Positions 48,621-61,500 of a stretch of 64,000 nucleotides of DNA are shown piece by piece (positions within the stretch are counted from its first letter, which is position 1; the number at the start of each line of letters is the position of its first letter). Under the pieces are notes generated by a model, which saw only the letters and a program-made list of their open reading frames with translations, did no database searches and was not told the DNA's origin. The DNA is from Rhipidocladum racemiflorum. Its lineage: Eukaryota; Streptophyta; Magnoliopsida; Poales; Poaceae. The stretch is taken from assembly GCA_036346355.1 (NCBI GenBank), contig CM070583.1:3224001-3288000 (forward strand), read 5' to 3'. A program made the position numbers and the translations under genes.

Positions 48621-48890
48621 CTTTCGTTTATTTTATAAAGTTTATTTTTTAAATAATTTTATTCACAAATATAAAGTTTGTATGTAGATTTAATAAGATC
48701 TTTTCTTCTGTATCCTTATTTATTCTCTCTCAATCATATGTATTTATATATTACTATCCACATAAAGTATATATTTCTTCTTTCAAGACAATTAAGTAGG
48801 GACATCTAAGTTCATACCTTTCTCAAATTTAATGTAATATTAATTTTTGTGCACTGTCAAAATACATCTTATAAAAATAAACCAAGGGAA
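48621..48890. mobile_element. Stowaway MITE (270 bp, TSD TA)
   Basis: CTTTCGTTTATTTTATAAAG at the left pairs with TTCCCTTGGTTTATTTTTATAAG read from the right; both ends abut TA. Typical Tc1/mariner-derived Stowaway. Confidence 0.7.
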
Positions 48891-49081
48891 TAATTAATAT
48901 AAGTAATAACGGTGACTTGTGCTCTAACCCTGTTGCCTTATTGGTCCTATCCACATAGAGATGCTGCTAATGCTTCAGAAAAGGTTATTAATGCTCTCAT
49001 GGTTTGGTGTGAATCGAGGGAATAATACACGTTGAAATATAAAATCTACGGTTAGAAAAAAAACAAGTCCATTAACATCTA

Positions 49082-49316
49082 CTCCCTCTGTCCCACAAAG
49101 AGTGCATTTCTAGGATTTTTAAGACAGATTAGTGTGTAAGGTAAATGACCAATGTGACCCTCATTACTCCATACACAAGCATGTTGGTGCTTCGGTTTCC
49201 ACAAGCACTTAAATGAGCATGCATACACTTACAGCTGGGCCCTACGGACTAGAAATGCACTCTTTGTGGGACAAAATTTGAACACTAGAAATGCACTCTT
49301 TGTGGGACAGAGGGAG
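49082..49316. mobile_element. Stowaway MITE (235 bp, TSD TA)
   Basis: Perfect terminal inverted repeats CTCCCTCTGTCCCACAAAG extending through AGTGCATTTCTAG, flanked by TA (49,080-49,081 and 49,317-49,318). A sister copy lies at 53,341-53,573. The right arm has a second, tandem copy of the inner end. Confidence 0.92.
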
Positions 49317-49318
49317 TA

Positions 49319-50148
49319 AACTTTGGTCAAAAGTCCATCTGCCACTCTAAACTATGAAATCAGATATCTGACTGACTCAAACTTTGCAATCAGGTTCAAA
49401 TAATGCACTGACCCGGTTTCACATAGTGATATTGCCTGTGTGACAGGACGAGTGAATGATTTTGCCACGTAAGATGACACACTTGATTTAGATGAATGAC
49501 GGGTGAGGTTCACATGAGTTTCTTTTCCAAATCGAAGTAGAGATGGAGAGAGCTAAAGATGCTGATAGCCATGAAAGCATAATTCGGAGGACAGTGACGG
49601 AGAAGCCTATTTGAGTCGCACCTATTGTTTACCTAACTTACCTAGCATATCATTTTTCATGATAAAATCGCTCACTCATTGTATCAAATGGGCAATAGCA
49701 CTATATGAAATCGTGTCAAGGTATTATTTCAACCACATTGCAAAATTTGAGAGGTCAAAAATCTAATTTTATATTTCAGGATGCTGAATAGACTTTTCAG
49801 CAAAATTTAAAGGTGTTATATAGATTTCTTCCTGCCGTTATGCCATGCGTGATACCTTTCCTTAAAAGATGGGTGCAACAACTTGAACTTTTTGTATACA
49901 TTGTTTTCCTCTGTACGTAAAATTGGCATTTAAAGTAATTTGCTTACTGGCAACAGCTACCTATGCTAATGCTAGGTGATTTAAGTACGATGCTTTTTTA
50001 AGAAGAACAAAAAAAAACGCTAATAGGGCTAGTAATCAAGTGAATAGTACAAATAAAAAACCTTCCTCGGCGGCATCGAGCTCATCCGAGCCATCTATGG
50101 CTGTCTCTCTCTCTTTTTTCTCTCCTGTGCTCTCTCTCTATTTCTCTC
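49319..50148. other. intergenic, nothing recognised
   Basis: AT-rich DNA with CT-rich microsatellite at 50,101-50,150. No gene or transposon ends supported. Confidence 0.35.
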
Positions 50149-50282
50149 GATGTGCTTCTATATTTTTTTATAAGTTACACAAATATTAAAGCATGAGTAA
50201 AAAGTAGATGATGATTGCTTACCCCTTTGCTTGCTTCAAGATTTGTGTAATTTATATTAAGAAAAAAAGCATAGAAACACTG
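50149..50282. mobile_element. MITE family member B
   Basis: Starts GATGTGCTTCTATATT, ends AGCATAGAAACACTG; contains ACACAAATATTAAAGCATGAG, shared almost exactly with member C. Confidence 0.55.
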
Positions 50283-51966
50283 TTTAATTTTAATAGGCAG
50301 AGTGTATTCCCGCAACAACAAAAAAACAAAAAAAAAATGATATCGTAGAGCAAATACCACAGGATATATAAGTGCCCTCTTAGCCAGTGGCGGACCCAGG
50401 AATTTTTCAGAGCTCGGGCACGCTTAAAGAAGAACAACAAGTCCAAAGCTATTTAAATTTTAGTTGCTAACTTTTTATACAATTTAGGATGTTTTTTACA
50501 AAACGTTAGTAAAGCTTGTAGATTTAGGCTCTATACTTTCGTTTCTGATTTGAATACTGTACATGCCAGGTTACGTGAATATGAGATTTAGGATGTTTAT
50601 TACATGGGCTGAGCCCGAACCCGGGCCCAGACTGGCCGGGCCTTGGGTCCGCCCCTTGGCCAATTTCGACGAGGGAATAAAGCGGAGGGGAATTTGAGGT
50701 GGCAGCAAGTAATCAAGCGAGCGGTACGAGTGTGGGCATACGGCGGCGTCATGACTGGGTTGGAACTTGGAAGCGCGGCCGAGGAAAGGTGCGAGGTGAC
50801 GGAGGCGGAGGGAACATCTCGTGCATCGATCGAAGGTGACATGATATCCTTCCAACGCACGCACCTTAGCCCTGTCCCCCGATTCCAATAGCAGGGTATG
50901 ATATCTGCTAGCTAGTATCTCCTGTGCCCATTCGCCGCTTGTTCTCCTTCCCTTCTTCTTTTTACTTACCGTCTTCGACCTTTTGGGTATAATCATGGAT
51001 CCAAATTTTAGTAAGATTTCGAATTTCGAATCTTCAAGATCATGAATTTCGGCAGGGTAAAAAGTTTTTTTTTCAAAAAAAAAAATCAAAATGCTACAGT
51101 GACCGTCCAAGTCTCATCGAGATCTCGGTGATTTTTGATCGAAATCTCGATTATTTTCTTTTTACCGGATTTTCATTTTTCTTGGCCGGATTTGATTGGA
51201 TTTAGAGTCAAGACTATCCATAACAAATTTTGACGTGTTTTTGATCATACTCACAGCCTACTTAATCTCGGCGAGATCTCGAACCATGCTCCCAGCCTAC
51301 TTAATTCCGTTTTCACCAGCTCAATTGCCGGTTATCCGTACCATCATCTTATTAATTAAGTACCTTGTTTTAGACTTCTGATTAATTAAGTACTCCATAC
51401 TGTGATCAGATCCAAGAACAAATAAAATAAGCATAACTTGATCACTCTCCTCTACCCATGTAGCACTGGATCATTAATTCATTTTGCTACTTAGTCCATA
51501 TAAAAAACCATTTTACTATTTGTCATATATAAAACATATTTTTTTTAAAAAAAAAAAAATCAAACTCCTAAAGAAACCAATATTTCGAATCTTGCACATA
51601 ATAGCCAACAACAGCTTAAGTGCTATCCATATTACTACCATCATAGTAAAAGCATGCATGCATATGTTTAGCTACCACCACCTTACAGTACACGGCCGTG
51701 TTAACCACCCGTTTGTCGCACGAAATGTCCTACCACTTAATTATCACAACAGTTCTATATCATAGCAAATCAATCAATATAAGTTTGACCGGCCTTAATA
51801 ACTACACCGGCAAAATTTGCAAATATACTGTTACACAATGCTTAAATCGACACATGACCCAGATTGGTCCTGCATAGCACAGTGCAAGCGGTTGTAGCGT
51901 TGGAGCTATGGTTTTTCCCTTCGCTTTCCTTGCCTTGGTGGAGAATAAAAGTGGTAGTAGCAAGTT
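50283..51966. other. intergenic; one stretch related to the hAT MITE
   Basis: 51,000-51,200 has repeated GAAATCTCG/CGAGATCTCGG phrases like those inside the 51,975-52,462 element, suggesting an older relative. No gene supported; the 179-codon minus frame at 50,571-51,110 has no recognisable domain. Confidence 0.35.
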
Positions 51967-51974
51967 GGTGCGCC

Positions 51975-52462
51975 CAGGGTTCAAATTCTCGCCGAAATCC
52001 CGCGAAATTTCGGCGAAATTTCGGTTTTCGGACCCCCCGAGTTCCATAATCTCGGCGAAATTAAAAAAAACCTAACAAAATTTAAAAGTGCTACAGTACC
52101 CTATAATCTCGGCGAAATTTCGGTGAAATGGACCGAAATCTCAGTTTTTTGACCGAAATTTGTCCAAAATTTGACCGGATTGGATTCCTCAAGTCATTTT
52201 CGAGGTCTGACCAAAATTTCAAAATTTTTTGACATCGTTTGAACCATTTTCCGTTCAATTGAATTTTACCAAGATCTCGGATATTTGGGATGAAATTTCG
52301 GTATTTAGAACGAAATCCCAGAAATTTCGGTTAAAAAAAAACCGGATTTAAATTTTGGTTTTTGAATTCCGTCCGGATTTAGTTCGAAATAACGAGATCT
52401 CGCCGAAAAATCGGATTTCGGTCGACGCCGGGATTTAACCAAAAACGAAAATTTGAACTCTG
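51975..52462. mobile_element. non-autonomous hAT element (488 bp, TSD GGTGCGCC)
   Basis: Ends CAGGGTTCAAATTCTCG and, opposite, CAGAGTTCAAATTTTCG, with a perfect 8-bp duplication GGTGCGCC at 51,967-51,974 and 52,463-52,470. The interior is built almost wholly from CGAAATTTCGG and TCTCGGCGAAAT words. No coding capacity. Confidence 0.92.
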
Positions 52463-52470
52463 GGTGCGCC

Positions 52471-52872
52471 TGGGACCGATCAGATGTTGCGTCCCGGCAA
52501 CGTGGCTTAGTTCCCAGCCGTCCGATTTACCATATTGCTATGCTCACCCGCTGTTGCGACCACACGTCAATGCTAGTGTCACGAATCGTGTGATTGACCC
52601 AACGTCTTATGGAGAGGGGATTAAGTTTAGGCTATTAGGCTACAGTCATGTGTATCATGAATGGAATCACATAACGTGATTGCATCATTAACATATCCTC
52701 AAGATGTTCTTTAGCTACTATCTACATGTACGAGGATAGGGGTTCATCCATTGTATCTACATTTTTAGACATAAGCTATTATTAACATGGTATGTATTAG
52801 CCTTTTTTTAGGCATAGATAGGTTAATGCTGTACCTTTTTAGGAGGATGAAATATTCCTATTGAGCCAAATG
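52471..52872. other. intergenic, nothing recognised
   Basis: No gene, RNA or repeat supported. Confidence 0.3.
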
Positions 52873-53711
52873 CATTCGTGATTCGACGCAAATGATATTG
52901 GTGTGCAATAACTCAACACAAAAAGAATGCATATGGCATATCACAGTGCACCAAGCTTCAATCTCGAAGATTTGCAGACTCCCAAGGAAAAGGTTTCAGT
53001 CGTGTAGTCTTAACAATTCTGTGTAACAACCAAGTATTCCTGACCATTTTCCATTGTACTTAGCAGCTGCTCCATTCGGGATTCGACGCAAATGATATTG
53101 GTGTGCAATAATTCAACACAAAAAGAATGCATATGGCATATCACAGTGCACCAAGCTCCAATCTCGAAGATTTGCAGACTCCCAAGGAAAAGGTTTCAGC
53201 CGTGTAGTCTTAACAATTCTGTGTAACAGCCAAGTGTTACTGACCATTTTCCATTGTACTTAGCAGCTGTTCCATTCGGGATTCGACGCAAATGATATTG
53301 GTGTGCAATAATTCAACACAAAAAGAATGCATATGGCATACTCCCTCTGTCCCACAAAGAGTGCATTTCTAGGATTTTTAAGACAGATTAGTTTGCAAGG
53401 TAAATGACTAATGTGACCCTCATTACTCCATACACAAGCATGATGATGCTTCTGCCTACAAGCACTTAAATGAGCATGCATACACTTACAGCTGGGCCCT
53501 ACGGACTAAAGATGTACTCTTTGTGGGACAAAATTTGAACACTAGAAATGCACTCTTTGTGGGACAGAGGGAGTATCACAGTGCACCAAGCTCCAATCTC
53601 GAAGATTTGCAGACTCCCAAGGAAAAGGTTTCAGTCATGTAGTCTTAACAATTCAATGTAATAACCAAGTGTTCCTGACCGTTTTCCATTGTACTTAGCA
53701 GCTGCTCCATC
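52873..53711. repeat. 200-bp tandem triplication
   Basis: The word ATTCGACGCAAATGATATTG starts at 52,881, 53,081 and 53,281, an exact 200-base period. The third unit is split by a Stowaway MITE (53,341-53,573) and resumes at 53,576. Units differ by only a few bases, so the array is young. No coding similarity. Confidence 0.93.
53341..53573. mobile_element. Stowaway MITE (233 bp, TSD TA) inside the triplication
   Basis: Same ends as 49,082-49,316, flanked by TA at 53,339-53,340 and 53,574-53,575. Removing it and one TA restores the GGCATATCACAG word of the other two units. Confidence 0.93.
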
Positions 53712-53715
53712 ACGG

Positions 53716-54396
53716 GCTAGGATGGGGAAGGCTTACACTGACAGGTGGGCTCCATTCATACCGGCCCATCCTGTCAGTGATGATTGGCTAGAGCAGGCAC
53801 CCGGTAGCTGCTGCCGCGTAAGCCTACAAGAGAGGCTGGTTGGTCACGCAAGCCAGACCCAGACATGCACACGTGCCAATACAGTGGACCCCACCCTGTG
53901 ATTTGACCAATTATAAATGCCGAAAGATTTCTTCCAAGCAAACACTATTTTAGAAAGTGACATGTATTGTAGTATTTTGTTGCTTCGAAAGTTTTCCACT
54001 AGGGCCCCTTGCAAATTGATATTTGGTTTTTTTTTTAGGAAAAAACAACTAGAGGGAAGCACATAGGCAACTTGTGTGGATATGAAGTAAAAAAAAAGTT
54101 TTTGTGATTACGAATTTCACTGGGATTTTGCATTTACAGGAAATAAAGCAGTTCTCTAAATTTTAATGGAATTTATACAGAAATCATGTTGTTTTCTGTA
54201 AATTTTGTACATTCCAAACACATAATTAAGAATCGTAGGAAACAACAGGATATAGAAGGGGAAAAAATCAGTCCATTGGATAAAAAAAGTAATTATTGTG
54301 ATATTCGCTTCTACACTATCGTGTACAATACTACAATTCATGTGCTTTGCATACCCACAACCAGAATTCCTCTTTCCATCGATCGCTTACTTAATA
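53716..54396. other. intergenic, nothing recognised
   Basis: No supported feature; AT-rich after 53,900. Confidence 0.3.
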
Positions 54397-54830
54397 CTCT
54401 CTCCGTTTCCGAATACATGTCATTCTAGTTTTCAAAGTTTATTCCTAAGTACATATCATTTTACAATTTTGAGATAGGTTTTTACCGTTTTTTTCCCCTT
54501 CTATACCTCTTCTTTTACTAATTTTCAATATCATTTACTACCATGAACCAAAGTAAGACGGAAACAAATTCTATGCAACGGTGCTGCATACCACAGCCTG
54601 TGCAGCACTGTGTGAATTGACGCCACGCGTCCCGCTGCGTCAATCTCCATACAAATCCATCAATCTCCAGGCGCTTTAATCCTTATCATTTAATTATTTT
54701 TTGCATTGACGCAGCGAGATACGTGGCGTCAATCCACATGGTGCTGCATAAGCAGTAGCATGCAACACCGTTGCATAGAATTTTTTTCCGAGTAAGACAT
54801 GACATTTAAAGATATAATAAGGTGAAATAA
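54397..54830. mobile_element. Stowaway-like MITE interrupted by another MITE
   Basis: Begins CTCTCCGTTTCCGAATACATG after TA, matching a Stowaway end also seen reversed at 56,500-56,526. The matching right end is not clear; GTAAGAC words flank the inner element. Confidence 0.35.
54567..54782. mobile_element. MITE with AATTCTATGCAACGGTG ends
   Basis: Inverted ends AATTCTATGCAACGGTGCTG and AATTCTATGCAACGGTGTTG pair over about 20 bases. Internal GACGCCACG/CGTGGCGTC also pairs. No TSD could be fixed. Confidence 0.65.
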
Positions 54831-55137
54831 TACGATCATTTATAGACATAAGTTGTTAGAAATAAATAAAAAACCTAAAGTAACATCCGCTCACGAACGA
54901 ACAGAGCAATTTCACAGCGGTGTCTGTCGACGCTCTGAATTTGAAGCCAAGATTTGCCGTTCTTTAACGTGTCCTTTTCGCTACTTTTGTAGAGCTGCTC
55001 ACGCCACATGTATGCAAGACCGTGTGGCCCTAGCAAGTGGCCAAAAAGCACACACTTTTGGGAGTGAGGGTAACCAGCTATCTTGTCTTGCAAGCGTAGA
55101 GTAAGCCCAGGGGTTAAGGTTAATACCATGTTTAAGC

Positions 55138-55415
55138 GCATCTGCAACAGTGTAGTCAACTACTAGCTATAAAAGATGTACATATCATCTATAGATAACT
55201 AATAGACAACATCTCCAATGGATTAGCTGTAGCATTGTCTACAAAATTAAATATGGACCCATATGTAAGAGGTGATAAATGCCTTAGAATCAGCTATAGC
55301 TTGACTATAAGTTAGTAGTCAGTCTATATCTCTCTCTTCTTTTTCTCTCATCCACCTAAGCAAAATGCTGAGTTGGCACCCTTATAATAAACTGAAGTGG
55401 CACCATTACAGATGC
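55138..55415. mobile_element. possible MITE with GCATCTGYAAYRGTG ends
   Basis: GCATCTGCAACAGTG at the left and GCATCTGTAATGGTG read from the right pair with three mismatches. Such ends are common in rice non-autonomous elements. TSD not clear. Confidence 0.5.
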
Positions 55416-55419
55416 CGTA

Positions 55420-55900
55420 AGTATAGCTCGCTAAGAGGTGGATGGGTACGCTCATCACCACTACTAGTACACATTAACTATGCATTAAGGCCCACTAAAT
55501 CTAGTCCTAGCACGTGAACCACTCCTGATCCCCTACGACAACCTGTGTGCTCCCTTCATCTGGTGAACAGGATCCATGTCCTTGATCAGCTCCTCTTGCT
55601 TATCTTTTTTTTCCCCCTTTTTTTCTTTTCTTTTTTCTTTTTCAAGGCCTTCTCTTCTTGTCTCAGGATCATGCTAGCATTTTGTTATGTCGGCAATGCA
55701 CGGTCCAACTCACACACACACGACGATGGTGAGGTTTCATTGGATTGGAGGCCTTGGATGCAACACAAAGAATTTCTGTCTCTAAGGTGTGGAAGGCACG
55801 GTAGGTGAAGCTCGGGCCGAAAATTAAAAAAAAAACATAATCGATAAGATAGTTTTCTCGCTTTTTTTATAGGGTTTTAGCGGGCTAGAAAAAAGAAAGG
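55420..55900. other. intergenic, nothing recognised
   Basis: T-rich stretch at 55,590-55,650; no gene supported. Confidence 0.3.
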
Positions 55901-56041
55901 AGAGGTGCTTCTATGCTCTTCCTTTTTAAAGTTGCACAAATATTAAAGCATGAATGAAGGGTGGATGAGGATTACTTACCCTTTTGTTTGCTTCAAGATT
56001 TGTATAACTTGTATTAGCAGGAAAAGCATAAAAGCATCTCT
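55901..56041. mobile_element. MITE family member C
   Basis: Ends AGAGGTGCTTCTATGCTCTTCC and, opposite, AGAGATGCTTTTATGCTTTTCC; about 20 paired bases. Best-preserved of the three copies. Confidence 0.7.
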
Positions 56042-56261
56042 TGAAAGAAAAACTCAAAGATAACCAAGATGGCAAAATATCACTTGCTAAATGGCCGGAC
56101 AGCCACTTTTTAGCTTGCTTAGTTATGTGGCGTGCCCTCACCGGCGATCTCCCCTCCCCTATTAATGCCCTATCATCTGGGACAGCCACTTCTAAGTAAA
56201 GCCCACCCTAGAATTTTTTTAAAAAAAATAGAACACTTTTCCATCATTCCTGCTAGCACAT

Positions 56262-56526
56262 GCTCCATCTGTTCTCGAATAGATTTCATTCGAAGTTTTA
56301 TACTTTCGTTAAAGAACATCTATAAAAGACTGTATTATTTCTCTTTATTATATCTTTAGATGTTATATCTTACTCTAATCCATAGTAATAAATAACATTA
56401 AAAATAGCTAAAGAAGAGAGGTACAAGAGGGAAAAAATACTTAAAAATCACATTAAAATTGTAGAATCACACGTATTTAGAAACAAAAATTGAAAACTAA
56501 ATGATATGTATTCGGAAACAGAGAGA
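56262..56526. mobile_element. degenerate Stowaway-like MITE
   Basis: CTCCATCTGTTCTCGAATAG at the left and CTCTCTGTTTCCGAATACAT read from the right are related terminal repeats; the interior is AT-rich. Confidence 0.5.
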
Positions 56527-57293
56527 ACCACTAGCTAAGAGAAGGGCTACCCTAAAAATATAAGCACTGTTACGTGCGCTGCATAAAAATCCATACATTA
56601 GCTAGCCAACCAGGAGAAATAAGCAGGTTACGTTGACATAGTTATTTTTACAAAACTAGACAACAACAACCTACTTACACAGAGCTCTCATAAGCTTTAT
56701 TTGGAAGTTCCATTTCTGACCGAGATTCGTATGGATGTGTCGAAATTTTAGGTTAAAATTCTAGCTCATTCACGTTGTTTTGCACTTGTAGGTACTAACT
56801 ACGTACTTGCACCTGGTAAATTTTGTCTAACCACTAAAAAAAACGTAACAAACGCAAACTCTACGACTCGTTAGCTGTTAAGACAGCTGGTTGTTAGAAA
56901 TACAATAAGTAATATCAACTCTATCATATATCTTTTACGCGTACCAGCTGAATACCCGTACTTTGCTACGGATAAAAAAACATACTACATTAGCACGTGA
57001 AATCATCATTATCGAGCTCGATCTACTCTACGCCATCAGCTACATCGACCAGCTTGGCCGAGCTCCGCTTAGACATTACACTTTTGCGGCCATGCTCCAC
57101 CTACACAGCCTCGGCTCCGCGGTCACGCCTTTGTGGCTTGCATCGTGCTCCGTTTCCGTTAGAGATTTTTTTTAGGACGTGGTTAAGTTAATTCGTTAGT
57201 GGGTACGTTGCTGCTGTTGCGTTTAAGTTTGCTAGTTTGTCATTTTTCATTGGAGATGTTTTAGGATATAGGTTCACCTGTGTGTGTCGACGC
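56527..57293. other. intergenic upstream of the ORP gene
   Basis: No gene or clear element. The short frames at 56,963-57,191 show no recognisable domain. Confidence 0.3.
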
Positions 57294-57296
57294 TAA

Positions 57297-57678
57297 GGGC
57301 CTGTTTGGCAACAAGATTTTTTCATAGTTTCGAGATAAAACCATGGTTTTAGAGAAAAACTTTGTTTTAGAAACTAAGAGATGTTTGGTAGCCTTTCAAA
57401 AAACTCTGTTTTAAAAACCATGGTTTTCACAAAACCATGGTTTTTTCTCTGTTTTGGAAACTTTGGTCTTGGGCAAATTTTTCTGAGCACTGGCGCCAAA
57501 ACAACTCAAAAACTTTGAAAATTTAACCAAAAACTTTGTAGCCAAACAGTTGGGAGTTCCGAGAAAAACCATGGTTTCAATGGGGTTTGGTAAAACCATG
57601 TTTTTTATGCCAAGATAATTCCCAAACCATAGTTTTGCAAAACTATGATTTTATAAAATCTTGTCGCCAAACAGGCCC
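57297..57678. mobile_element. Tourist MITE (382 bp, TSD TAA)
   Basis: Terminal repeats GGGCCTGTTTGGCAACAAG and GGGCCTGTTTGGCGACAAG with TAA at 57,294-57,296 and 57,679-57,681. It ends 290 bases before the ORP start codon, so it forms part of that gene's upstream region. Confidence 0.92.
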
Positions 57679-57968
57679 TAAACTTTCTGTGAAAAACCGG
57701 GGACGAAGGAGGCATCAACCACCGTTAGGTTTTCTGGAAGTAGGAGAGATTTTGGCCTGTAAGGCAGAATTGGATTTGGAAGGGGAACTGAATTGGTTGC
57801 ATTTTTTGTGGACAGGGGGAAGGAGGAAATCCTGAAAAAAAGAGCCAAATTAAGGCATGAAATGGCACACATAAATAGCGACCAACCGCCGCTAAATAAA
57901 GCGTCGCGTCGCGTCGCGCCTCCTCTCCTCTACTCTTCTCTACCCTCGCCGCCGTCGAGTTGGGGACG

Positions 57969-58458
57969 ATGACGCCGAGCAGCCACCTCAGGCACCACCA
58001 TGGGCTGTGCTGCCTCTCCTCGGCGGCGCAGAATCCGGACGCGCCGCCGTCGCCGGTGCCGGAGCCGCCTCAGGCGGGGACGGGGGCGGCGGTGGCCGGG
58101 GTGCTGCACAAGTGGACCAACTACGGCCGTGGGTGGCGGGAGCGGTGGTTCTCGCTCCGCGACGGCGTGCTGTCCTACTCCAAGATTCGGAGCGGCGCGG
58201 GCGGGACGGGGCCGGCGGAGGGGGAGGACGGGGAGGTCAGGCTGATCGGCGATGCCTCCGCGAGGATCGGCGGGGCGCGCCGCCCGGAGAAGCCCGCCGG
58301 CGTCGTCTGCCTCAAGGTCGGTGCCTGCTTTCGTTCCCTCCCGGTATCTGCGTGCACTTCCTGTGATCCGTTTCATCTTTTCATTCCGCTCCTCTTTTTT
58401 TGGAGATTTTTTTCTCGCATTTCTGACCGATTGTTTCAGTGAATTACCGAATTTAAGA

Positions 58459-58501
<43 letters not shown>

Positions 58502-61500
58502 AATTTGTGGGCATTGCATCACTGGATCAAGCATTCAGATTTGTAAAATTTTAATTTATCTCCTCCGAGTTCTCGCATCGGTGGATGTACCCTCTTGCTA
58601 TTTATGATGCAATGGTTGGTGGGAGAGAGCGTCAAACTGCTGGATCGAAGTGACGTGATATTCCTTGCCATTTTTACGTTGCATTGTCGCGACAAATTAC
58701 CCATTTTCTTGTCCTTTTTGTTTAGATTGCTGATTCTTTTTTTTTTTATGTTAATCCCTGCATTGGTGTTAAACATGATTTGGGAGGCGGGTGATCAAAA
58801 TGCTCCAGTTCTTTGGCTTGCACTAGAATTTCTAAATTAACTTTTGCTCTTCCCATGATTGATAATCACCTCGTTCGTGGTTTCAATGTCACTCGCAACA
58901 TCTTGTCTAAATTTAGCTTTATATAGTTCAAGTGTGTTAACTATAAATGAACGAAAAGGCTTCTTTTTTTTCTTCTTTCTGTTATGTGATCTCCCAAAAA
59001 AGGCCATACCTTTCTCTATCACAGTCAGACTTTCCATCTTTTCCGCACAAAGCCCCGGACTTTCCATGGATTTAGCCAAATTTCCAAGCTCTCCTGTAAT
59101 TTTCTAAACATGGTGGGGTTTTGTTGCAACTCTAAACATCGATTAAGACAGTGAAGTTTATCCGTTAGTCTCTGTCTTATCACTGTTGCACACTTTTTAA
59201 CCAAGAAAAATACTGTGACGGTATAATTCGTCCAATAATGTCATGTTTAATCTTTAATACGGTATGCTATGTATTGAGCTGAACAATCAGAGGTGGAAGG
59301 TGGTTACAGAATATGCTCAGGGAATATTTTTTCCCTCTAATTTTCGAACTTTGCATTATTGATTTGTACCGCCCCAGAGGTTGCTTTTCCACAAGTCTTT
59401 TACTAGCTGTTGAACTCGCAGTAGTTGTACTAGCACTGGGTCTTTTCAAGACCATTGGACATGGGTCCCCAAGAATTAAAGGATGTACAGTTGATTCAAG
59501 TGGTCACATAGAGCGAGGAAGAGTGGAAGAGAGAGAGGAAGGAGAGGGAGAGAGAGAGAGAGGAAGGAGAGGGATTAAAATGGAGGACCCGTGTGTAAGT
59601 CAGATTGAATCAGGGGGTCCTTGTGGATCTTCAAGAACTGCATAGGTTGCTTGGTTGAGGTAGAGGCCAACTTGGTTCTATTTTCTTGGTTTTCTCAAGA
59701 TCCTTGTTTCCCCCCATATGTTGTGGTAGAGACCATGTTGGTTATTTTTTCTTGGTTTTCTCGAGATCCGTGTCCCCCCCCCCCCCCCCCCATATCTTGC
59801 GATTAGATGCTCCTTTTGTTTGCCTTTCCCACCTTACCCTGTTAATTGAAGTTAAAGGGTGAGGGAACTGGTTCACATGGTTTATCTTGGAATACTAATC
59901 CATTTTCTTGACTCTGTCTTGATGGTTTTCCTTTGTTTGCCTTGGTTCTTAACAAACATTGAAGTGCTCATCTATTAATATGATACGAGTACGATACTAT
60001 GGATTATAGTCTTGGTATATATGCTCCATTTCATATCTGATGGATAATTGGGTAGTGTTACATATCGAGAAGTTCTGTACATTTTTCATGCGCAAGGTTT
60101 CCCCGTTATTAAACACTGAGGAGCTAATGAGTTGGTCATTATATCTTTAGGTGTCAGCATTTCGGGAAAGCAAGTCCGACGATAGGAGATTCTACATATT
60201 TTCCCCCACAAAAACGCTTCACTTGAAGACGGATTCAAAAGATGACCGTGTTGCTTGGATCGAGGCCTTGATCTTGGCAAGAAGTGTCTATTCGCTCAGG
60301 TCACTCAGTGGAAGGATAACTTTTGTGCAGAGTGATGCTTCCGTTTCAACTGCCAGGCTTCGAAATCGGATGCATCAGGAGGGTCTGAACGAGGGCCTTA
60401 TAAAGGAGTGTGAGCAGATTATGCTCTCGGAGTTTTCAAGCTATCAGAAGCAACTGAAGCTATGCTACGAGGATCATCTAAGCTTGTTTGGATCCTGTAG
60501 GCACCATTTTGAGGTAAGAACAATTGCATATGTTAATTAGTGGTGCACATTCCTTAGGGTCGTTGCAAACCTTTAATGCATAACTTGGAAGAAAAGTGGC
60601 AGGCAACAAAAATTGCTTGTAACTGAAAGCAAATAGTGGAAGTTCATATAATGATATTCTTATTGGTTCTTAAGTTGCTGCTAATCAATAAATCTCATAT
60701 GGAACCTGTTGTTTAACTTTGGAAAGGTTACTCTCCTTGAAAGGTTACTCTGCTCTTTTTTCCTGCAGGAATTTTACATAGTGTATTACACACATATTTG
60801 TGCAGGAAGGTAACGATGGAAATATAATACAGGGGGCGTTGACAAGACATGATTTTTCTAGTTCTCGGCATGGAAATTTTAGTGGTATGATTTCATGCAA
60901 ATACTAAGCTAATTACTGCACTATATTAGCTGCATATACGTACTTAACTGGTGCTTGTGTCCTGCTTTCCACCCTCTCTACCGGATGTTTTTAATGTTTG
61001 TTGTTTCATTTAGTTGTCTGATTAATTTATAAGTTCTGCCTTATTTCCTAAAGAAAAGAAAGAAACTGATGCTACTTTTCTACACCATGGTCTATAATTT
61101 GAACTAATGATTTGTCTCTTGCTATTACATGAGCATTGGTTAATGTTACCATGGTTTGTTTGTTGCCCAGAATACAGCACGACAGAATCTGATGAATTTG
61201 AGAAGCAAGATGGTGGTGAATTGACTTGTGAAGATGAGTCTTCATTCTTTGATGCTGCAGACTGCTTCATTGAATCAAACAACATATCTTCAACAATGTT
61301 AAGTTCTATACATTGTGGTGCACAGAGCAGTACTAACACAGATAGCCCAGGTGACCAGGAAGTTGTGGATATCCAAATGCAAGATTCTAACCACATGCTA
61401 CCACAAATCGAACGACGGAGTAAACTACCGAAACCAACTGAGAAAGAGAAGGGAATAAGCCTTTGGTCCATTATTAAAGATAGTGTCGGCAAGGATTTGA

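Noticed and set aside
50571..51110. 179-codon minus ORF as a gene
   Set aside because: No recognisable domain, no upstream promoter or exon signals, and its N-terminal part lies in low-complexity repeat-like DNA.
57960..57968. Upstream TTG as the ORP start
   Set aside because: A plant nuclear gene would use the ATG at 57,969; TTG would add only three residues.
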